A DNA stretch of 64,000 nt from Flavobacterium sp. (GTDB lineage Bacteria > Bacteroidota > Bacteroidia > Flavobacteriales > Flavobacteriaceae): positions 1-64,000 of the forward strand of contig JALRGT010000008.1 of NCBI GenBank assembly GCA_023259675.1. Direction: 5' to 3'. The notes below the pieces were generated by a model that was not told where the DNA came from, ran no database searches, and saw only the letters and a list, made by a program, of their open reading frames with translations. Below are positions 59,374 through 64,000 of this stretch, in pieces (within the stretch, counting starts at the first letter, position 1; every line of letters begins with the position of its first letter). A program made the translations under genes and the position numbers.

Positions 59374-60351
59374 ATGAATATTACTTCTCAAATAAAACAG
59401 CCGATTTTTAATGAGATGGAACTTTTCGAAAAAAAGTTCCATGAATCGATGTCTTCTAAAGTGGCGTTGCTCAATAGAATAACCTATTATATCGTAAACC
59501 GTAAAGGCAAACAAATGCGACCGATGTTTGTTTTTTTAACTGCAAAAATGGTTTCAGGTGGGATTGTTAATGAAAGAACTTATCGTGGTGCCTCTGTTAT
59601 CGAGTTGATTCATACCGCTACTTTGGTGCATGATGATGTAGTTGATGACAGTAATAGGCGTAGAGGTTTTTTCTCTATAAATGCTTTATGGAAAAATAAA
59701 ATTGCCGTTCTTGTTGGTGATTATTTGCTTTCCAAGGGGTTACTACTTTCTATAGATAATGGTGATTTTGATTTGCTTCGAATAATCTCCGTTGCTGTTC
59801 GGGAAATGAGTGAAGGCGAATTGTTACAAATAGAAAAAGCCCGCCGACTTGATATTACCGAAGAAGTGTATTACGAAATTATACGTCAAAAAACAGCCAC
59901 ACTTATCGCTGCTTGTTGCGCACTTGGAGCCAAATCTGTTATTGAAGATGAAGTTCAAGTCGAGAATATGCGCAAGTTTGGTGAACTTATTGGAATGGCA
60001 TTCCAAATCAAGGACGATTTATTTGATTATACCGATGACGCCATTGGGAAACCTACAGGAATTGACATCAAGGAACAAAAAATGACTTTGCCCTTAATTC
60101 ATGTTTTAAACAATTGTACTTCCAAAGAAAAGTCTTGGTTGATTAATTCGATAAAAAACCATAATAAAGATAAAAAGCGTGTCAAAGAGGTAATCGCTTT
60201 TGTGAAAAATAATAATGGTTTGGCTTACGCCGAGAATAAAATGGTCGAATTTCAACAAGCAGCACTTATACTTCTCAATAATTACCCTGATTCTGAATTC
60301 AAAAACGCTTTGATTTTGATGGTGAATTATGTTATTGAAAGGAAAAAATAA
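59374..60351 (+). CDS. Polyprenyl diphosphate synthase (octaprenyl/heptaprenyl type)
   Basis: 325 residues. It condenses isopentenyl diphosphate with an allylic diphosphate to make the quinone side chain. First aspartate-rich motif DDVVD (87-91) within LVHDDVVDDSNRRRG, with GKQMRP before it. Second motif DDLFD (214-218) within QIKDDLFDYTDD. KPTGIDIKEQKMTLPLIHVL is the C-terminal signature. A TATATTTG box at 59358-59365 ends 8 nt before the ATG, so the mRNA leader would be very short. Chain length is not readable; respiratory quinone synthesis is likely. Confidence 0.92.
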   Translation: MNITSQIKQPIFNEMELFEKKFHESMSSKVALLNRITYYIVNRKGKQMRPMFVFLTAKMVSGGIVNERTYRGASVIELIHTATLVHDDVVDDSNRRRGFFSINALWKNKIAVLVGDYLLSKGLLLSIDNGDFDLLRIISVAVREMSEGELLQIEKARRLDITEEVYYEIIRQKTATLIAACCALGAKSVIEDEVQVENMRKFGELIGMAFQIKDDLFDYTDDAIGKPTGIDIKEQKMTLPLIHVLNNCTSKEKSWLINSIKNHNKDKKRVKEVIAFVKNNNGLAYAENKMVEFQQAALILLNNYPDSEFKNALILMVNYVIERKK

Positions 60352-60439
60352 AATCATCAGCTCATGCGTTAAAGTTTTTCTAGTTAAATTGGTTTCGATT
60401 TTTGCAGAAAAAAAATGAAAGGGATGATACTTAAAAATT

Positions 60440-60649
60440 TATTTTCATAGACTATTTTTGAAATTCCTGTCTATCCATTAGCTGCTTCGTCATGTCACAC
60501 ATGATTAAAGTCATGTGTCTATTAAACTAATAAATCCACAGCTTCCTCTTTATTTTGAGCTGTTTTTGCCTCATAATTTTTGACAATAAACAATTTGTTT
60601 ATCTAATATTTAACTCGTCATCAACTATGAGAATTTTAGTTTTGATCAT
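60440..60649 (-). pseudogene. Decayed response-regulator receiver gene downstream of the PAS/GAF kinase
   Basis: From an ATG at 60649 overlapping the kinase stop by 14 nt, the frame reads MIKTKILIVDDELNIR and then a TAA. After a frameshift it continues KNYEAKTAQNKEEAVDLL and, back in the first frame, HMTLIMCDMTKQLMDRQEFQ, matching the beta1, acidic pocket, beta2-alpha2 and phosphoacceptor regions of a receiver domain. At least one stop and two frame changes are present, and similarity fades near 60440. It was presumably the output partner of the kinase. Confidence 0.8.
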
Positions 60650-62642
60650 AAGGGAAAAATAAGGTGAATTTGGTTTTGATATTTTCTATACTTTCTAATT
60701 CAATAGAGCCTTTAAGTTGTTCGGTAAATTGTTTTGCTATAGTTAAGCCTAACCCTGATCCAATTATTGTAGTTGTATTTGTAGCCCTGTAAAACGAGGT
60801 GAATAATTGCTTATGTTCCTCTTCAGGTATTCCGATACCAAAATCAATTACCTCTATTTTAATTCTAGAATCTAAGTACGTTAATTCGATAATAGGTTCC
60901 GGACGGTTTTTAGAATATTTAAAGGCATTACTAATTAAATTAGTAAAAATGTGAAGTGTTAATGTTTCGTCAGTTAAGAGATCTTTTCTGTTTCCATTGA
61001 CAATTAATTTAATTTTTCGTCCATCATCTTCATTACTGAAATAGACTTTAATAATGTTTTCAACAAATTTAGTGTAGTCAATAGGTTTTAATTCTGTTTT
61101 GGATTTATTTAATTCGTGTTTGCCAAAAATTAAAATATTGTTCATCAATTCAGTCATTCTGTCTACTTCAGCTTTAATTCTATCAGTTACTGATGTTATT
61201 TTTGAATGATAGTCATTATTTACAAAGGAGGCTTTCATCTCGATAAGTTCCGCATTAGAATAAATCACCGTTAAAGGAGTTCGAAACTGATGCGAAGCCA
61301 TAGAAACGAATTTTGATTTTAAATCATTGAATTTTTTTTCTTTTAGTAATGCTGCTTCTGTTTCTTGTGCCGCTTTCATTCTTTCAGTGATATCTCGACT
61401 GGCACTTTGATAGCCGGTATGATTGTCGTCAATTATTATGGGACTGATTATACTTTCCAACCAAATAAAATTACCGTCTTTTTTTTGGAATCTAAAAGTT
61501 GCTGTTTTTCTATTTGATTTTAGATAATTTTTACTAATTTCTCTTCTGGAATTCCATTTATCATGCAGGTGGATATAATCAAAAGGATTTTTGTTTATTA
61601 ATTCCTCAGCATTATATTCTAATATTTCTTTAGAAGAATTTGATATGTATGTAATTTTTCCACAAGTCGCATGATGGCATATTATATCGGAGGTGTTTTC
61701 CGCTAAGAATCGGTATTTTTCTTCAGATTTTTTTAATTCATTTTTCTGTTTTATCAGCTCGCTAAGGTCAATATGTGTGCAGACTACTTTTAATAATTTA
61801 CCTTTTTTGTTAAATATTTTTGTACCTGAATATTTGATATGTAAGGTGTGCTTGTTTTTATGTGTCATTCTTACAATTCCTTCATAATTAGCAGTTTTGA
61901 TATTTATAAAGTCATTAAATTTGTTTTCCTGATTTTCTATGTCTTCAGGATGAATATGTTTTTTCCAGAAATTATACTGATGTTCAATTTCATGTTCTTC
62001 ATAGCCTAGCATGCTGCCACATGCGTAAGAAAATTTCGCTGTTCTTTTTTTGACTTTATATTCCCATACCGCTTGTTTAGTCCCTTTTATATGATTTTCT
62101 AAAAGACTAAGATTTTTCTTTAACTTTTTTGCTTTTTTATCTTGGTTTAAACGAAGTCCAATATTTTTTGCAACTGTATGTAAAGCCATAACTTCGCTCT
62201 GGAGCCATTTTTTTTCCTCCTTACAGTTATCGTAACCAATCCAGCCCCAAAATTTTTTTTCATACATAATAGGGGTAAATAAATAAGATTTTATATTTTG
62301 CATCGTCATGATTTCTTTAAATAAATCATTTTTGCTTTCTCTTACAATACCGTATAAAGCTTCATCTTTGGAAAGGGTTTCAAACAGCCCGGGGAAATCA
62401 TCATAACCCAATCCGCTTAGAAGAGGGTCGTTAATGTATGGAGTGACACTATCATTACACCATTCATGGACATAATAAAGTTTTAGAGCTCCATTTTCTA
62501 ATTTATTTTTAAAAATATAGCAACGGTCTACATCCTGGCTTTCACCTAAAGATGCGACACATAAGTCTAAAGCTTTCTTCGTTTTGGGACAACTGATTAG
62601 ATGGTGATTTCCTTTTGAAATACCAGATAAAATATTTTCCAT
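60636..62642 (-). CDS. Soluble GAF-PAS-PAS sensor histidine kinase
   Basis: 668 residues, no membrane helix. Domain order: GAF-like (about 10-170; RCYIFKNKLENGALKLYYVH, then PIMYEKKFWGWIGYDNC), PAS 1 (about 185-295), PAS 2 (about 305-425; RFLAENTSDIICHHATCGKI, ENFIW-like NFIWLESIIS), HisKA with SMASHQFRTPLTVI and His451, and HATPase_c (N-box TNLISNAFKYS, G1 DFGIGIPEEEHKQLF, G2 GSGLGLTIAKQF). It senses an unknown cytoplasmic signal. There is no receiver domain in the protein, and its adjacent response regulator is decayed (60440-60649), so it may be an orphan. Confidence 0.9.
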   Translation of the reverse strand: MENILSGISKGNHHLISCPKTKKALDLCVASLGESQDVDRCYIFKNKLENGALKLYYVHEWCNDSVTPYINDPLLSGLGYDDFPGLFETLSKDEALYGIVRESKNDLFKEIMTMQNIKSYLFTPIMYEKKFWGWIGYDNCKEEKKWLQSEVMALHTVAKNIGLRLNQDKKAKKLKKNLSLLENHIKGTKQAVWEYKVKKRTAKFSYACGSMLGYEEHEIEHQYNFWKKHIHPEDIENQENKFNDFINIKTANYEGIVRMTHKNKHTLHIKYSGTKIFNKKGKLLKVVCTHIDLSELIKQKNELKKSEEKYRFLAENTSDIICHHATCGKITYISNSSKEILEYNAEELINKNPFDYIHLHDKWNSRREISKNYLKSNRKTATFRFQKKDGNFIWLESIISPIIIDDNHTGYQSASRDITERMKAAQETEAALLKEKKFNDLKSKFVSMASHQFRTPLTVIYSNAELIEMKASFVNNDYHSKITSVTDRIKAEVDRMTELMNNILIFGKHELNKSKTELKPIDYTKFVENIIKVYFSNEDDGRKIKLIVNGNRKDLLTDETLTLHIFTNLISNAFKYSKNRPEPIIELTYLDSRIKIEVIDFGIGIPEEEHKQLFTSFYRATNTTTIIGSGLGLTIAKQFTEQLKGSIELESIENIKTKFTLFFPYDQN

Positions 62643-63067
62643 GATTTGTTTTTTTTAGGGTTTTTTCGGGTTCTTTGTTAAAATTATACAGATTGATGCA
62701 AAAATATTTTAATGAGGTGTTTTAAAAGAAATAAGTATTCATGAGTGAATAAATATTACTTATGATTTAAAGTTTGTGGAACTATTTTAGTTATTTGAAA
62801 AGTTTAATAAAAAATATAGTTTTAATTAGATAAGATGTTATTTTGTGAGAGTCTATTAGGGAATTTTTTGTTTTAAGCAATTTTAATGCGAAATGGCTTA
62901 AAATGATTTTAAGCTTTGATGTATTTGAATGAAAATTTACAGTTGAGTTATTATTTGTTTGGAAAGTTTAAATTATGTTTTTTAATGAAAATTTAGGTTC
63001 AATAAAGCAGATATTCAAAAACCAAACTTTGTATCTTTGGAGCTTTCCAACTTTAGTACTTAAAAAA
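62643..63067. other. Long gene-free spacer between the kinase and dnaG
   Basis: 425 very AT-rich bases between divergent genes. Apart from a TATCTTTG -7-like box at 63032-63039, about 29 nt before the dnaG start, I see no hairpin, repeat or coding signal. Confidence 0.55.
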
Positions 63068-64000
63068 TTGATTTCAAAAGCGACTATAGATACTGTTTTC
63101 GAAACTGCTCGTGTAGAGGAAGTTATTGGTGATTTTGTTAATTTAAAACGTGCTGGTAGTAACTTCAAAGGCTTAAGTCCGTTCTCAGATGAGCGTTCCC
63201 CATCTTTTATGGTATCGCCAGCCAAGGGTATTTGGAAAGATTTTAGTTCTGGTAAAGGCGGGAATGCAGTGGCTTTCTTGATGGAACATTCTCATTTTAC
63301 ATATCCTGAAGCGATTCGGTATTTAGCTAATAAATACAATATTGAGATTGAAGAAACGGAACTGACGGATGCAGAAAAAGCCAATACAGATGTTCGCGAA
63401 AGTATGTATTTGGTTTCCGAATTTGCGAAAGATTATTTTCATAGAACACTATTAAATTCAGAAGAAGGTAAGGCAATAGGCTTGTCTTATTTTAAAGAAA
63501 GAGGATTCAATAATGAGACAATCAAGAAATTTAGTTTAGGTTATTCACCAGAAACTTGGGATGCATTGACTAAAGAAGCTTTGGGAAAAGGTTACAAATT
63601 GGAATTTTTGGAAAGTACTGGTTTGACTATTCCAAAAGAAGATCGTCCTTTTGACCGTTTCAAAGGACGTGTTATGTTTCCTATTCAAAGTATGTCGGGA
63701 CGTATCTTAGGATTTGGAGGTCGAATTTTAACCAATGATAAAAAAGCGGCCAAATACCTCAATTCACCGGAAAGCGATATTTACCATAAAAGTAAAGTCT
63801 TGTATGGCATTTTTCAGGCCAAACAGGCAATTGCTAAACAAAATAATTGTTTTTTGGTAGAAGGTTATACCGATGTGATTCAGTTCAATCAATCTGGAAT
63901 TGAAAATGTGGTTTCTTCTTCCGGAACCGCTTTGACTCCAGATCAAATTCGTTTAATCAACAGGTTGACCAGAAATATTACCGTATTATTTGATGGGGAT
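63068..64000 (+). CDS. dnaG: DNA primase DnaG, N-terminal part; runs off the window
   Basis: About 311 codons from the TTG at 63068 (read as MISKATIDTVFETARVEE) to the window edge. An in-frame ATG at 62975 would add 31 residues but lies upstream of the TATCTTTG promoter box and has no family match. The N-terminal zinc ribbon is recognisable from NFKGLSPFSDERSPSFMVSP and IWKDFSSGKGGNAVAFLMEH, but the usual Cys/His ligands are replaced by Ser. The catalytic part includes DRFKGRVMFPIQSMSGRILGFGGR-type residues, the YLNSPES motif, and the TOPRIM start FLVEGYTDVIQF, then ITVLFDGD. It makes RNA primers at the replication fork. Confidence 0.93.
   Translation, partial: MISKATIDTVFETARVEEVIGDFVNLKRAGSNFKGLSPFSDERSPSFMVSPAKGIWKDFSSGKGGNAVAFLMEHSHFTYPEAIRYLANKYNIEIEETELTDAEKANTDVRESMYLVSEFAKDYFHRTLLNSEEGKAIGLSYFKERGFNNETIKKFSLGYSPETWDALTKEALGKGYKLEFLESTGLTIPKEDRPFDRFKGRVMFPIQSMSGRILGFGGRILTNDKKAAKYLNSPESDIYHKSKVLYGIFQAKQAIAKQNNCFLVEGYTDVIQFNQSGIENVVSSSGTALTPDQIRLINRLTRNITVLFDGD

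Noticed and set aside
62975..63067. In-frame ATG 31 codons upstream of dnaG
   Set aside because: The added residues do not match primases, and the TATCTTTG promoter box lies inside this stretch.

Overview
The window looks like a chromosomal segment of a Flavobacterium-type bacterium (Bacteroidota, Flavobacteriia). The DNA is AT-rich and several genes are lineage markers: a gliding-motility/type IX secretion (T9SS) type B C-terminal sorting domain, a DUF5103 T9SS plug protein, DUF5916, an HPPK-deoxynucleoside kinase fusion, and a DnaG whose zinc ribbon has lost its cysteines. Shine-Dalgarno sequences are mostly absent. Many promoters fit the Bacteroidota pattern TTG-N18..22-TAnnTTTG. I see no prophage, insertion sequence, CRISPR array or rRNA operon. 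Most of the window is core genome with small accessory patches.

Layout. 1-9.9 kb: sppA (partial), folK-dNK fusion, a large secreted lectin-like adhesin, a SpoU/TrmH methyltransferase, a DUF1573 protein and mutS. 10-16.7 kb: a tRNA-Gly/tRNA-Leu unit, a DUF1508 protein, a small lipoprotein, waaA, a DegT sugar aminotransferase, an NTF2-like protein, an overlapping HipA-like kinase/DUF3037 pair, and fabD. 16.8-24.5 kb: a stress and redox area with a cytoplasmic YceI protein, bestrophin, universal stress protein, a two-component system, and a pirin-GNAT-ferredoxin-FMN reductase operon beside a Crp/Fnr regulator. 24.5-26.5 kb: a small decaying patch with an AraC regulator, palindromic repeats and a broken second AraC copy. 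26.5-39.3 kb: purT, a U32/RlhA-like protein, a structured intergenic element, aspC, a fatty acid desaturase, rsmG, a DUF2490 protein, pruA, apaG, the T9SS plug, a methyltransferase and map. 39.3-44.5 kb: a TetR-ABC-HlyD-TolC export operon. 44.7-53.4 kb: gpmI, DUF5916, an L,D-transpeptidase-like protein, two identical tRNA-Gly(UCC) genes, pepE, tatA and a PAP2 phosphatase. 53.4-64 kb: an O-methyltransferase, a YceI/outer-membrane protein/YceI cluster, rlmN, a lipoprotein, a polyprenyl synthase, a PAS/GAF histidine kinase whose response regulator has decayed, and dnaG (partial).

The strongest unexplained signal is regulatory. An identical 21-bp block centred on the near-palindrome CTTAACCTAGATTAAG lies at 17439-17459 and 23445-23465. 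Each copy has a TAAATTTG -7 box at exactly the same distance (28 bp between element starts) and no -33 TTG. One copy faces the cytoplasmic yceI, the other the pirin operon, and the second touches the 3' end of a Crp/Fnr gene. This looks like a class II activator site at about -43 and predicts a small redox or electrophile-stress regulon. A related geometry, with an FNR-like TGAT-N4-ATCA core, precedes the second YceI operon at 56947-56958. Other signals are three ATTAGA boxes at 22-23 bp spacing beside the OmpR-type system, an ABC exporter with several altered ATPase motifs, and two decaying genes (AraC remnant, response-regulator remnant) that ordinary ORF calling misses.
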